Below are positions 1-9,214 of a stretch of 64,000 nt of DNA, piece by piece. The notes below the pieces were generated by a model. The model had not been told where the DNA came from. It worked only from the letters and a program-made list of their open reading frames with translations, and did not search any database. Source of the stretch: Marisediminitalea aggregata (lineage in GTDB: Bacteria > Pseudomonadota > Gammaproteobacteria > Enterobacterales > Alteromonadaceae); NCBI RefSeq assembly GCF_900129565.1, contig NZ_FQWD01000006.1:248001-312000 (forward strand). Reading direction: 5' to 3'. The position numbers were made by a program, and so were the translations under genes. How positions within the stretch are numbered: the first letter of the stretch is position 1; each line of letters begins with the position of its first letter.

Positions 1-186
1 CTACAACAGGAAATACTCGACGACCTGGAAGCACACGGTGGAATGTCTACGTTGACAGACAAGAGTCCGCCAGACGAAATTTACGCCCGCTTCAATGTCA
101 GTAAAGCTGCCTACAAGCGCGCATTAGGTGCGCTTTATAAACAACAAAAAATCCGTTTGGATAAACAAAAAATAACGTTACTCTGA
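1..186 (+). CDS. C-terminal end of a CvfB-like S1 RNA-binding protein (partial)
   Basis: Frame 1 is open from the first base to a TGA at 184-186 and encodes 61 residues. The peptide has the pattern ILDDLEAHGG, then DKSPPDEIYARF, then SKAAYKRALGALYKQ. This resembles the C-terminal winged-helix region of CvfB/YitL proteins, which carry S1 RNA-binding domains upstream. The S1 domains would lie before the window. The next gene starts 7 bases after the stop, so the two are probably co-transcribed. The call rests on a short tail only. Confidence 0.7.
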   Translation, partial: LQQEILDDLEAHGGMSTLTDKSPPDEIYARFNVSKAAYKRALGALYKQQKIRLDKQKITLL

Positions 187-193
187 GGTGACT

Positions 194-586
194 ATGAAAG
201 CGACAGTAAGCTGGCAACAGGCCCTGACATTTAGCGGTCAGACCGAGTCCGGTTATCAACAAACAATGGATGGCAATGGTAAAGCCATTTCGCCTATGGA
301 ATCCGTACTGCTGGCCGTCGGTGCCTGCTCCAGTATCGACGTGGTCGATATTCTGAAAAAACGCCGTCTGACCGTCCACGACTGTGAATGCGATTTAACT
401 GCCGAACGCGCTGAACAGCCGCCGCGAGTGTTCACTGCCATTCACGCTCATTACAAAGTGAAAGGCGATAACCTTTCCGACAAAGACGTCGACCGCGCCG
501 TTGCGTTATCTGCCGAGAAATACTGCTCTGTAATGTTAATGCTGAAAGGCAATGTAAATATCACAACCAGTTACGAAATCATGTAG
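194..586 (+). CDS. OsmC family protein (YhfA-like)
   Basis: A 130-residue protein of the OsmC/Ohr family, small cytoplasmic proteins that often reduce organic hydroperoxides through a pair of cysteines. Two cysteines sit in family-like contexts: GACSSIDVVDIL near residue 45 and EKYCSVMLML near residue 112. The stretch MESVLLAVGACSS matches the YhfA branch. The ATG at 194 is chosen because GAGG at 185-188 is correctly spaced; a GTG at 188 lies inside that ribosome site. The substrate of the YhfA branch is not established. Confidence 0.88.
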   Translation: MKATVSWQQALTFSGQTESGYQQTMDGNGKAISPMESVLLAVGACSSIDVVDILKKRRLTVHDCECDLTAERAEQPPRVFTAIHAHYKVKGDNLSDKDVDRAVALSAEKYCSVMLMLKGNVNITTSYEIM

Positions 587-595
587 TTCTCCACC

Positions 596-636
596 AGCCA
601 GCTATGAAAACTCATCCAAAAGTAGCATAGCTGGCT
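596..636. terminator. Perfect 11-bp inverted repeat after the osmC-like gene
   Basis: AGCCAGCTATG at 596-606 is exactly complementary to CATAGCTGGCT at 626-636, with a 19-nt loop. It starts ten bases after the stop codon. No T-run follows, so it is a weak candidate for an intrinsic terminator and may be an mRNA 3' end structure instead. Confidence 0.45.
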
Positions 637-819
637 ATAGAATTAACATTCACGCCACTAAATAGTCAATTAGACTACTATTTCCAGATACATCTGCTTA
701 CATATCGACACAACAAGTCGCTAATTTATTGTTTTACCTGCATTTATAATTTAATTAACAAGCTGGCACACCACATGCTCATAGGCGTGTATACATATAA
801 TTATTGCAGGTACCTGACC

Positions 820-1896
820 ATGGAACATACAAAACGCACCACCCTTTCAACTTTATTGCTTGCTGGCACCCTGCTGACCTGTGCTGGTCTGTCTGGTTGT
901 ATGGACGCCGAAGCCACCAACGCCACAGAACAAAAAGAAGAAGTTGTGGTAAGCATTCCGGTTGAAGCCGTCACCATAAACATGGGCGACATCTCGTCCA
1001 GTTACAACACCACGGCTATATTGGAAGCCAAAGAAGAAGCTTTTGTAGTGGCACGTGCCTCTGGAATTATTGAGCACATCTTCGTCGAAGAAGGCGATTA
1101 CGTTGAAAAAGGCCAGGTACTAGCGCAACTGGATCAGAAACGCTACGAATTAAACCTGAGCAAAGCCCGCGCCGATTTAACCGGCATAGAAAAAGAGCTC
1201 AGCAAAGTCGATAAAGTGTACTCACGCAAATTGGTGAGTGACGATACTTACGACAAATTAACTGCCCAGTACGAAGCAGCGAAAGCCGTACTGGCACTGG
1301 CTGAACTGGATTTAAAAGAAACCACAATCACCGCGCCGATCAGCGGCTACATTGCGGAACGCAACGCCAAAGTAGGTAACCTGACTGAGTCATTCCAGCG
1401 CGAAAGAATGTTCCATATTGTTCAACAAAAAGCCCTGCAAGGTATTGTACACCTGCCAGAAAGCGAAATGTCTGCCATTGCCGCTAAACAGCACGCTACA
1501 TTGCGCGTTGCAGCCTTGGGCAATGCAGAAGTAACAGGCTATGTTGAACGAATCAGCCCGGTGGTGGATGCCACAACCGGTACCTTTAAAGTCACCCTGA
1601 CCGTGCCAAATCACGATGGCCGGTTAAAAGCAGGTATGTTCTCTGAAGTCGCCATTAATTACTCCACGCATGAAAACGCCACACTTGTTCCACGCAAAGC
1701 CTTGTTAGCCATCGACAATAGCACCAGTGTGTTTGTTATCGACAACGGAATTGCGAAGAAAATGGACGTGACCACGGGATTTGAAGACGCAGAATACGTT
1801 GAAATCACCAGTGGTTTGAGCGGCAACGAAACTGTTGTAACTGTGGGCCACCACAACCTGAAAGACGCGTCACCCGTCGTTATTGTAAAAAGCTAA
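820..1896 (+). CDS. RND efflux periplasmic adaptor (membrane fusion lipoprotein)
   Basis: A 358-residue HlyD/AcrA-type adaptor linking an inner-membrane RND pump to an outer-membrane channel. The ATG at 820 gives a clean lipoprotein signal ending in the lipobox LSGC near residue 27; an upstream ATG at 775 would place extra polar residues before it. A biotinyl-lipoyl-like half (GIIEHIFVEEGDYVEKGQVLAQLD) precedes a short alpha-helical hairpin, and the second lipoyl half (TITAPISGYIAERNAKVGN) follows. It lies 24 bases before the first permease gene, so the three genes form an operon. No outer-membrane factor is encoded nearby; a TolC-like protein elsewhere is inferred. The substrate is unknown. 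Confidence 0.93.
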   Translation: MEHTKRTTLSTLLLAGTLLTCAGLSGCMDAEATNATEQKEEVVVSIPVEAVTINMGDISSSYNTTAILEAKEEAFVVARASGIIEHIFVEEGDYVEKGQVLAQLDQKRYELNLSKARADLTGIEKELSKVDKVYSRKLVSDDTYDKLTAQYEAAKAVLALAELDLKETTITAPISGYIAERNAKVGNLTESFQRERMFHIVQQKALQGIVHLPESEMSAIAAKQHATLRVAALGNAEVTGYVERISPVVDATTGTFKVTLTVPNHDGRLKAGMFSEVAINYSTHENATLVPRKALLAIDNSTSVFVIDNGIAKKMDVTTGFEDAEYVEITSGLSGNETVVTVGHHNLKDASPVVIVKS

Positions 1897-1920
1897 GCAG
1901 CGGCTGGCGGAGAACACACA

Positions 1921-4900
1921 ATGAGTATTGTAGATATAGCCGTTAAACGGCCTGTGGCTATAGCCATGTTCACCCTGGCGATCCTGCTGTTCGGCATGGT
2001 GTCACTGGGCAGATTATCAGTAAACCTGTTACCTGAGCTGTCATACCCTACCCTGACTATCCGCACGGATTACACCGGCGCGGCACCTGCAGAGGTCGAG
2101 CAATTGGTGTCTAAGCCTATTGAGGAAACCATTGGTACAGTAAAAGGCGTACGTTCGGTTAAGTCGGTTTCACGTCCGGGCCAGTCCGATGTGGTATTGG
2201 AATTTGCCTGGGGCACGGAAATGGACTTTGCCAGCCTGGAAGTCCGCGAAAAGCTCGATGTCCTGCAATTGCCACTGGATGTTGATAAACCACGCCTGCT
2301 GCGTTTTAACCCCAGCTTAGATCCTATCTTACGCTACGGCCTGAGTTTATCTGCTCAGGATAGTGCTAATCAGACCGACGCCATGAAGCGGCTTCGCGTT
2401 TATGCAGAAGAGCAAATCAAACGAAAGCTAGAGTCGATTGAAGGCGTCGCTTCTGTGAAAATTGGCGGTGCACTGGAAAATGAAATTCAGGTTCTGGCCG
2501 ATCAACGCCGCATGAGCCAGCTGAATATCAGCGTCAATGACATCATCAAACGCCTGAAAGAAGAAAATATTAATACTGCGGGAGGCCGCATAGACAATGG
2601 CAACCAGGCCTTCCTGGTACGTACCCTCAACCAATTTACTCACCTGGACGAAATTGGCCAAATGTACATTGCCAACCGAAACGGCACCTCGATACAACTG
2701 AAAGACGTAGCGACGGTAACAAATACCTACAAAGAGCGTGACGCCATCAGCCGTTTTAACGGACTGGAAGGCGCCGAAGTTGCTGTTTATAAAGAAGGCG
2801 ACGCAAATTCGGTTGATGTTGCCCGTCAGGTTAGCCTGGCGCTGGAGCAGATCACCGAGCAACTGCCTGACCAATACACACTCGACAAAGTGTATGACCA
2901 GAGTGAATTTATTAAACAAGCCATCGACGACGTCAAATCGTCTGCTGTCATTGGTGGCATACTGGCCATGCTGGTATTGTATTTATTCCTACGCGATTTC
3001 TGGCCAACGTTTATTATCTCCGTGTCTATCCCACTGTCGGTGATCGCCACGTTCAACATGATGTACGGCAACGATATCAGCCTGAATATTATGAGCTTGG
3101 GTGGTATTGCGCTGGCAGTAGGTTTATTGGTCGACAACAGCATCGTCGTACTGGAAAACATCGACAAACACAAAAAAGCCGGCAAAGGGCTGGTTAGTGC
3201 CGCACAAGCTGCCGCGGCAGGCACAAAAGAAGTATCTACCGCCATCCTCGCGTCAACATTGACCACGCTGGCGGTGTTTGTTCCGCTGATTTTCGTGGAA
3301 GGGATTGCCGGTCAGCTATTTAGCGATCAGGCCATGACAGTGTCATTCGCACTGGTTGCTTCATTACTAGTTGCACTGACGGTGATTCCTGCACTCGCAG
3401 CAAAAGCAAAACAGTCCGACCAACCCTTTGAAACAAACGCTGAACTTGAACACGTACCACCTGCGAAGCGAACCGGTATTAACAAGGTGTTTTATATTGT
3501 TACCTGGCCAATTCGCATGGTATTAAAACTGGTGTTTGTTTATGTGCCTATGCTTATCACCACGGTCGTTATCTCTATTTGGCGCGTGCTGAGCAAAGTA
3601 TGCGGCCTGGCTTTGTACCCGTTTGCGCAATTTTTCAGTCTGGCATTCAACGCCATCCAGGCTGGGTACAACAAAGTTTTACGCGGAGCCCTGCGCGCGC
3701 GGGTTGTCGTCCTGGCCGTTGCAGTAAGTTTAACCGCGCTTGCCTTCCTGCTCATTCCCAAGTTAGGCATGGAGTTAATTCCTCGCATGTCACAGGGTGA
3801 GTTCTTTGTGGAAGTGAACCTACCTGCAGGCTCCCGGGTTGAACAAACCGATACCTTGTTGAAAAAGGTCGCCGCTTACACTGAAGAAATACCAGGCGTA
3901 GCGCGTACCTATTCACTGGCAGGTACCGGAAGTTTGATCAGCGCAGCGCCGTCTCAGGGGGGCGATCACTGGGGCAAGTTAAACGTTGTGCTTGAGCAAG
4001 GCGCTACCGAGTCAGACGAAGCCCGGGTTCAGAATGCAATGCGTGGTTTCCTGCAACAGCAAGCCGGTGTGCAGAGTAAATTTGGTTACCCGGAACTCTT
4101 TACCTTTGCCGCGCCCATTCAAATCGAGCTCCAAGGCTATGATTTAACGACCTTACAGCGCTACAGCGACTTACTGAGTGCTGAACTGTCCGGTAACGAC
4201 CGTTTTGCTGACGTAACAAGCAGTCTGCGAGTGGGTAACCCTGAACTTAAAATCAACTTCAACCATGCGGCACTCGCCCGCCTTAATATGGATGCGTCAA
4301 CTGTGTCAAAACTGGTCGCCGCGCAGGTAGGCGGTGAAGTGGCAACGCAATACAGTTTGCAGGATCGCAAAGTCGACATCCTGGTTCGCACCAATGAGTC
4401 TCAACGCGACCAAATTGAAGATATCGGCCAAATCATGATCAACCCGGGCGCGGAGCAACCTATTCCGTTACATGCCGTTGCCGACGTGTTTATCAGTAAT
4501 GGGCCAAGTGAAATTACCCGCGTAGGGCAACAACGTGTGGCGCTGATAGAAGCAAACCTGCGCTACGGCGACCTTGCCCAAGGCGTTGAGGCAGCGCAGA
4601 AGATCATTCACGGCTTAACCCTCCCCCTGTCACTGAAGGCCACCATTGCTGGTCAAAGTGAAGACATGCAGCAAAGTTTCGACTCGTTAATGCTGGCACT
4701 ATGTCTGGCGGTATTTATGGTCTATATCGTGATGGCATCACAGTTTGAGTCATTGGGTCACCCCCTGCTTATTCTGTTTTCAATTCCTATGGCGGTAGCG
4801 GGCGCTATTTACGGCCTGCTGATAACCAACACCCATGTCAGTGTTGTGGTCTTCATTGGCCTGATTATGTTGTGTGGTATTGTCGTGAACAACGCCATTG

Positions 4901-5220
4901 TGCTTATTGACCGTATCAATCAGTTACGCGAACTCGGTCAGGACAAACACAGTGCGATTATTGATGCGGCAAACCACCGGTTACGTCCCATCATCATGAC
5001 CACACTTACTACGATTCTGGGTCTGCTGCCGATGGCTATCGGGTTTGGTGAAGGTGCAGAAGTGCGCACGCCAATGGCGGTTACCGTAATTTTCGGTTTG
5101 CTGTTCTCTACTCTGCTAACCCTTATTTTACTGCCTGTGGTGTATTCGCTGTTCGACAGAAAGCGTTTTAACGTAACTGCGACTACAGAGTCAGGTAACG
5201 AGGAGCCGGTGTATGGATAA
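1921..5220 (+). CDS. RND efflux permease, first of a tandem pair
   Basis: A 1099-residue AcrB/MMPL-superfamily inner-membrane proton antiporter. The N-terminal start (IVDIAVKRPVAIAMFTLAILLFGM) and both halves of the 12-helix fold are visible. The TM4 region reads GLLVDNSIVVLENI and the TM10 region GIVVNNAIVLIDRINQ, so the AcrB Asp-Asp pair is Asp-Asn here and the AcrB TM10 lysine is Asn. The protein is longer than the usual 1020-1050 residues because about 70 extra, partly hydrophobic residues lie between TM6 and TM7 (about residues 505-590). It overlaps the next permease by 8 bases. Paired permeases may form hetero-trimers as in MdtBC; that is inference. Confidence 0.93.
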   Translation: MSIVDIAVKRPVAIAMFTLAILLFGMVSLGRLSVNLLPELSYPTLTIRTDYTGAAPAEVEQLVSKPIEETIGTVKGVRSVKSVSRPGQSDVVLEFAWGTEMDFASLEVREKLDVLQLPLDVDKPRLLRFNPSLDPILRYGLSLSAQDSANQTDAMKRLRVYAEEQIKRKLESIEGVASVKIGGALENEIQVLADQRRMSQLNISVNDIIKRLKEENINTAGGRIDNGNQAFLVRTLNQFTHLDEIGQMYIANRNGTSIQLKDVATVTNTYKERDAISRFNGLEGAEVAVYKEGDANSVDVARQVSLALEQITEQLPDQYTLDKVYDQSEFIKQAIDDVKSSAVIGGILAMLVLYLFLRDFWPTFIISVSIPLSVIATFNMMYGNDISLNIMSLGGIALAVGLLVDNSIVVLENIDKHKKAGKGLVSAAQAAAAGTKEVSTAILASTLTTLAVFVPLIFVEGIAGQLFSDQAMTVSFALVASLLVALTVIPALAAKAKQSDQPFETNAELEHVPPAKRTGINKVFYIVTWPIRMVLKLVFVYVPMLITTVVISIWRVLSKVCGLALYPFAQFFSLAFNAIQAGYNKVLRGALRARVVVLAVAVSLTALAFLLIPKLGMELIPRMSQGEFFVEVNLPAGSRVEQTDTLLKKVAAYTEEIPGVARTYSLAGTGSLISAAPSQGGDHWGKLNVVLEQGATESDEARVQNAMRGFLQQQAGVQSKFGYPELFTFAAPIQIELQGYDLTTLQRYSDLLSAELSGNDRFADVTSSLRVGNPELKINFNHAALARLNMDASTVSKLVAAQVGGEVATQYSLQDRKVDILVRTNESQRDQIEDIGQIMINPGAEQPIPLHAVADVFISNGPSEITRVGQQRVALIEANLRYGDLAQGVEAAQKIIHGLTLPLSLKATIAGQSEDMQQSFDSLMLALCLAVFMVYIVMASQFESLGHPLLILFSIPMAVAGAIYGLLITNTHVSVVVFIGLIMLCGIVVNNAIVLIDRINQLRELGQDKHSAIIDAANHRLRPIIMTTLTTILGLLPMAIGFGEGAEVRTPMAVTVIFGLLFSTLLTLILLPVVYSLFDRKRFNVTATTESGNEEPVYG

Positions 5221-8200
5221 GTTTGCCGAAGCCGGTGCCAGTCTGGCGGCGTTTGCCCTGCGCAAACCCGTCACCATCTGCATGATCTTTATCTCGTTAC
5301 TGATCTTTGGGGTGGCCACCTCCCGGTTATTACCGCTCGAGAAGTTTCCGGGCATCGATATTCCCCAGATGATGGTGCAAATCCCGTATAACGACGCCAC
5401 GCCGGCAGAAATTGAGCGGATGATCACGCGACCGGTTGAAGAAGCCATTGCAACCATGTCGGGGATCAAGCGTTTGCAGGCATCCTCGTTTGAAAACCGC
5501 GCAGAAATCTTTGTCGAATTTGCCTGGGACGCCAATATCAAAGCAAAAAGTATTGAGGCCAGGGAAAAAATCGATGCCATTCGCGACGAACTACCCGACG
5601 ATGTAGAGCGAGTGCTGGTGTATAAATTCAACACCAACGACATGCCTATTTTTCAGCTGCGGGTATCCAGTGACCGGGATCTGTCGAACGCCTATGATTT
5701 GCTGGACCGCAATCTCAAGCGCGTGATTGAACGCGTGCCGGGAGTTTCAAGGGTTGAACTATACGGCGTTGAAAAGAAACAAATCAGTGTACGCCTGATC
5801 CCAGAACGTATCACGTCACTGCATATCGATACCGACCAGTTAGGGCAACGCCTGCGTGCCGCCAACTTTTCAATGAGTGCCGGGCATTTCTTTGCCAATG
5901 ACCAAAAATACATGGTGAATCCTCAGGGCGAATTCACTGACATGCGCGACGTTGAGCAGTTGTATGTCGCTCCTGGCATTATGCTAAAAGACATTGCGAC
6001 CATCAGTTTTGAACTGCCAGAGCGCAACGAAGGCCGACACCTGGACCGTACTTATGCGGTCGGCTTTAACATCTTCCGCGAATCCAGCTCTAATCTGGTG
6101 GAAGTCTCTCGCCAGGTTATGCAGGTCATCGAGAAAGCCAAAGACGATCCGGCTTTCAATGGCATTAATCTGTTTGTCATGGACGATGTAGCAGACTCGG
6201 TCACCTCGTCGTTAAGCAACCTGATTGAAGCCGGCCTGGTAGGTGCGCTGCTGTCTATCGTGGTGCTGTATCTATTCTTGCGTCAACTCAGCACCACGTT
6301 ACTGGTTGTGCTGTCGGTCCCCTTCTCTATTTGTATTACGCTGGGGGTGATGTACCTGTTTGATTATTCACTGAATATCTTATCCCTTATGGGGCTTATG
6401 CTGGCCGTAGGTATGCTGGTCGACAACGCAGTGGTGGTCACTGAGAGTATTTTTCAGCAGCGCGAACATCACAGCAACGCTGAGACGGCCACTAAAGTTG
6501 GCGTAGGCAAAGTGAGTCTGGCGGTCATCGCCGGGACGACCACCACAGCCATTGTATTTTTGCCGAATATCGTTGGAGTAAAAATCGACGTAACCGTTTT
6601 CCTCGAACACGTTGCTATTGCGATTTGTATTTCACTGTTTGCCTCACTGTTAATCGCGCAAACCCTGATCCCGCTGTTAGCTTCAAAAATGAAAGCGCCC
6701 AAAGTTCTGGCCTCGGGTACCCCTGGCTACATTAAACGCTACCGCGCCATTTTGAACTGGACCATGCAAAACCAGCGTAAATCCGCACTCATCGCGGTGT
6801 TTATTCTGGTTAGCACCCTTATCCCAATCAACGTGATCTCCAGCGACGATGAAGGCAATGACGATCAGGGCCGTATCTGGTTGAATTACCATATCACTCA
6901 GAATTTTACCCTGGACGAGGTAGAGAAAACTGTCGATAAAATGGAAGCCTATCTCTATGCAAACCAAGAGAAGTTTTTCATAAAACAGGTATATACCTAT
7001 TATCAACCAGGCTTTGCCGTTTCTAACCTGACGCTGCAGGAAAACTTACCCATTCCGGTGTCGGAAATAAAACGCCGTATTAAAGAAGAAATGCCGCAGT
7101 TTGTGCGTGCCCGTCCGTCATTCCGCTGGAACGATGGCAACGGCGGCGGTGTGCGTCTCACGCTACTGGGCGAGTCTTCTGATCAACTGCGCACAATTGC
7201 AGACCGAGTCGTTACCGTACTGGGCAACGTCGATGGATTAATTGACGTAAAAGCAGACGTGGGCAGTGAACGACAGGAGCTACAGATTAACATCGACCGT
7301 CAGAAGGCCTTTAAACTTGGGTTGAATGCGCAGGAAGTCGCTAATCTGATTGCCACTGCCCTTCGCGGTAATAACCTGCGTACTTTCCGCTATGGAGAGG
7401 CTGGCGAAATCAATGTGAAGTTGCTGTATGGTAAGTCTGTGCAGGAATCGCTGTCTGCCCTGCGCAATCTGAATATTGCTTATAATGACGGGCGCAATAT
7501 CACCCTCGATATGGTGGCGAACATTACAGTTGCACCGCAGCTTTCACAAATAAACCGCTATTACCGTCAAACAGCCCTGTCAATTGGCGCCAACCTTGAA
7601 GAAGGCACCACCATGGAACAGGCACGTGAACGCATAGAAACAGCCATGCAGTACATTGCGTTGCCGTCCGGCTACGACTGGACACTGGATGGCGGTTTCC
7701 GTCGTCAGGATGAAGCCTTCGCAGTAATGCAAATGAATATGTTGCTAGCGGTGTGCATGATTTATATCGTGATGGCAGCGTTGTTTGAGTCGATTCTGTT
7801 ACCTACTGCCGTTATCAGCTCTTTACTGTTCAGTATAACCGGTGTGTTCTGGGCCTACATGATCACGGGCACCTCAATGTCGGTGATGGGGATGATTGGT
7901 ATGCTGATCCTCATGGGTATTGTGGTGAACAACGGTATTGTGCTGGTTGATCGCATCAATCAATTGTTGAATGAAGGTGAGAGTCTGTTGAATGCAGTCG
8001 TAGACGGTTGTAGCTCAAGGATTCGGCCAATATTAATGACAGTCGCAACAACGGTATTAGGGTTAATTCCGCTGGCATTGGGTTCAACACGGATTGGCGG
8101 TGACGGCCCGACTTACGCCCCTATGGCTATAGCCATTATCGGCGGTCTGTTATTTTCCACATTGACCAGTTTGTTTCTGGTACCGTTGGCTTATGTTTTG

Positions 8201-8281
8201 TTGCTGAAAGTACGCTACCGTACAAGTAGGATGATATTCAGGATGAAACAGTGGGTAGGACAATGGATTACGGCGAGCTAA
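5213..8281 (+). CDS. RND efflux permease, second of a tandem pair
   Basis: A 1022-residue RND permease of normal length. It starts at an ATG inside the end of the previous gene (8-base overlap), which suggests translational coupling. TM4 reads GMLVDNAVVVTESIF and TM10 reads GIVVNNGIVLVDRINQ, the same Asp-Asn and Asn-Asn pattern as its partner. The porter domains differ strongly from the first permease, so this is not a recent duplication. With the adaptor at 820-1896 it forms an inner-membrane/periplasmic efflux unit. Candidate cargos are hydrophobic or amphipathic compounds, but nothing local identifies them. Confidence 0.93.
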   Translation: MDKFAEAGASLAAFALRKPVTICMIFISLLIFGVATSRLLPLEKFPGIDIPQMMVQIPYNDATPAEIERMITRPVEEAIATMSGIKRLQASSFENRAEIFVEFAWDANIKAKSIEAREKIDAIRDELPDDVERVLVYKFNTNDMPIFQLRVSSDRDLSNAYDLLDRNLKRVIERVPGVSRVELYGVEKKQISVRLIPERITSLHIDTDQLGQRLRAANFSMSAGHFFANDQKYMVNPQGEFTDMRDVEQLYVAPGIMLKDIATISFELPERNEGRHLDRTYAVGFNIFRESSSNLVEVSRQVMQVIEKAKDDPAFNGINLFVMDDVADSVTSSLSNLIEAGLVGALLSIVVLYLFLRQLSTTLLVVLSVPFSICITLGVMYLFDYSLNILSLMGLMLAVGMLVDNAVVVTESIFQQREHHSNAETATKVGVGKVSLAVIAGTTTTAIVFLPNIVGVKIDVTVFLEHVAIAICISLFASLLIAQTLIPLLASKMKAPKVLASGTPGYIKRYRAILNWTMQNQRKSALIAVFILVSTLIPINVISSDDEGNDDQGRIWLNYHITQNFTLDEVEKTVDKMEAYLYANQEKFFIKQVYTYYQPGFAVSNLTLQENLPIPVSEIKRRIKEEMPQFVRARPSFRWNDGNGGGVRLTLLGESSDQLRTIADRVVTVLGNVDGLIDVKADVGSERQELQINIDRQKAFKLGLNAQEVANLIATALRGNNLRTFRYGEAGEINVKLLYGKSVQESLSALRNLNIAYNDGRNITLDMVANITVAPQLSQINRYYRQTALSIGANLEEGTTMEQARERIETAMQYIALPSGYDWTLDGGFRRQDEAFAVMQMNMLLAVCMIYIVMAALFESILLPTAVISSLLFSITGVFWAYMITGTSMSVMGMIGMLILMGIVVNNGIVLVDRINQLLNEGESLLNAVVDGCSSRIRPILMTVATTVLGLIPLALGSTRIGGDGPTYAPMAIAIIGGLLFSTLTSLFLVPLAYVLLLKVRYRTSRMIFRMKQWVGQWITAS

Positions 8282-8303
8282 CTCACCACTAAGGACACAG
8301 TTT

Positions 8304-8341
8304 AAACGGGAGCAATGCATGTACAACTGCTGCTCCCGTTT
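8304..8341. terminator. Bidirectional hairpin between convergent genes
   Basis: AAACGGGAGCA at 8304-8314 pairs exactly with TGCTCCCGTTT at 8331-8341, with a 16-nt loop. Flanking CAGT and ACTG extend the pairing past a TT bulge. It lies 23 bases after the second permease and just before the 3' end of the convergent small gene, so it probably ends both transcripts. Confidence 0.6.
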
Positions 8342-8357
8342 ACTGGTACCGCCACGA

Positions 8358-8684
8358 TTAACTTCTGGCTGTCAGGAACTGATATACGCTAGATGCAGAG
8401 CGAGACTCTGAAAACTCAACCAGGCTTACACCGTTACAAGTAACACCGCCTTCAGCATTGATTACACGCAGAACTTCACGCTGGCTAGAACCAATCAAGC
8501 CAACATTACGTGCTACTGCTGAACGAAGCAGACGTACGTCATCTTTTACTACGGCTTTACAAAAACCAGCGAATTCAGTGTCGCCAGTGAAGCGAACGCC
8601 TTCAGCGGTTACGTCAGCCATTGCAGTGCTTGCGCTGGTAGCTAATACAGTTGCTAATAAAGCAGATTTGATTACGTTTTTCAT
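8358..8684 (-). CDS. Small secreted protein, DUF3718-like
   Basis: A 108-residue protein with a Sec signal peptide (MKNVIKSALLATVLATSAST, then AMA before the mature part). The mature part has two cysteines (EFAGFCKAVVKDD and GGVTCNGVSLVEF), a pattern I associate with DUF3718 proteins of Alteromonadales, probably a periplasmic disulfide protein. The ATG at 8684 is chosen over an upstream in-frame ATG because AGAGGA lies just before it and the signal peptide begins there. Function unknown. It is monocistronic, with a long AT-rich upstream region. Confidence 0.75.
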   Translation of the reverse strand: MKNVIKSALLATVLATSASTAMADVTAEGVRFTGDTEFAGFCKAVVKDDVRLLRSAVARNVGLIGSSQREVLRVINAEGGVTCNGVSLVEFSESRSASSVYQFLTARS

Positions 8685-9214
8685 AGTCGATTTCCTCTCA
8701 GGATTATTTGAAACACACAATCAACTGTCGTTAGGTAAGTTGCTTTGTGTGACACCTGACGTTTCGTCCTGGTGCACTATATTTATGCCCCATCTGAAAT
8801 AAAATTACTGTTTTTTTATTGTTTACGCATGGTGAAATTACGGTAAATTCACTTGTAAAATACGAGTTAACTTTTCAAGTAGCTGTTTTTATTGAATTTT
8901 TTAAATTTAAATATAACCAAAACATCTAATAAATATAATTTTACGCCATTAATTTTCTTAAAAAACTTTCAAAAAAGGTAATTTAACAACGTAAAACAGG
9001 GGTTAATCACCATAAATTTACAACTTAAGTGGTAAATAACTGCCTAACTTAATCGTCAAAGTGTAATTTTATTACAGAAAGGCGCTGATATTTCGTTATT
9101 CAGAAACAGTTTTAGGCTTCGTTTTGAAGTAAAGCGCTATGGAAAGGGTGAGATTTTTGAGTACGGAAACAAAAAAGACCCGTAAAAACGGGTCTTTTTT
9201 AAATTCTATAGATT
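8685..9214. other. AT-rich intergenic region
   Basis: About 530 bases between two leftward genes. It holds the upstream region of the small secreted protein and a strong intrinsic terminator (9171-9200). The middle, 8800-9100, is very AT-rich with many A and T runs and no convincing reading frame. It may be curved or nucleoid-protein-bound DNA; no RNA gene was recognised. Confidence 0.6.
9171..9200. terminator. Strong bidirectional rho-independent terminator
   Basis: AAAAAAGACCCG at 9171-9182 pairs with CGGGTCTTTTTT at 9189-9200 around a short A-rich loop. Each strand ends in a T-run. It sits 14 bases after the DUF2189 stop codon (minus strand) and ends that transcript. Confidence 0.9.

Noticed and set aside
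3540-3788. Frames inside the extra segment of the first RND permease, suggesting a gene insertion
   Set aside because: The permease frame is continuous and the inserted residues are hydrophobic, so it is an insertion in the protein, not a separate gene.
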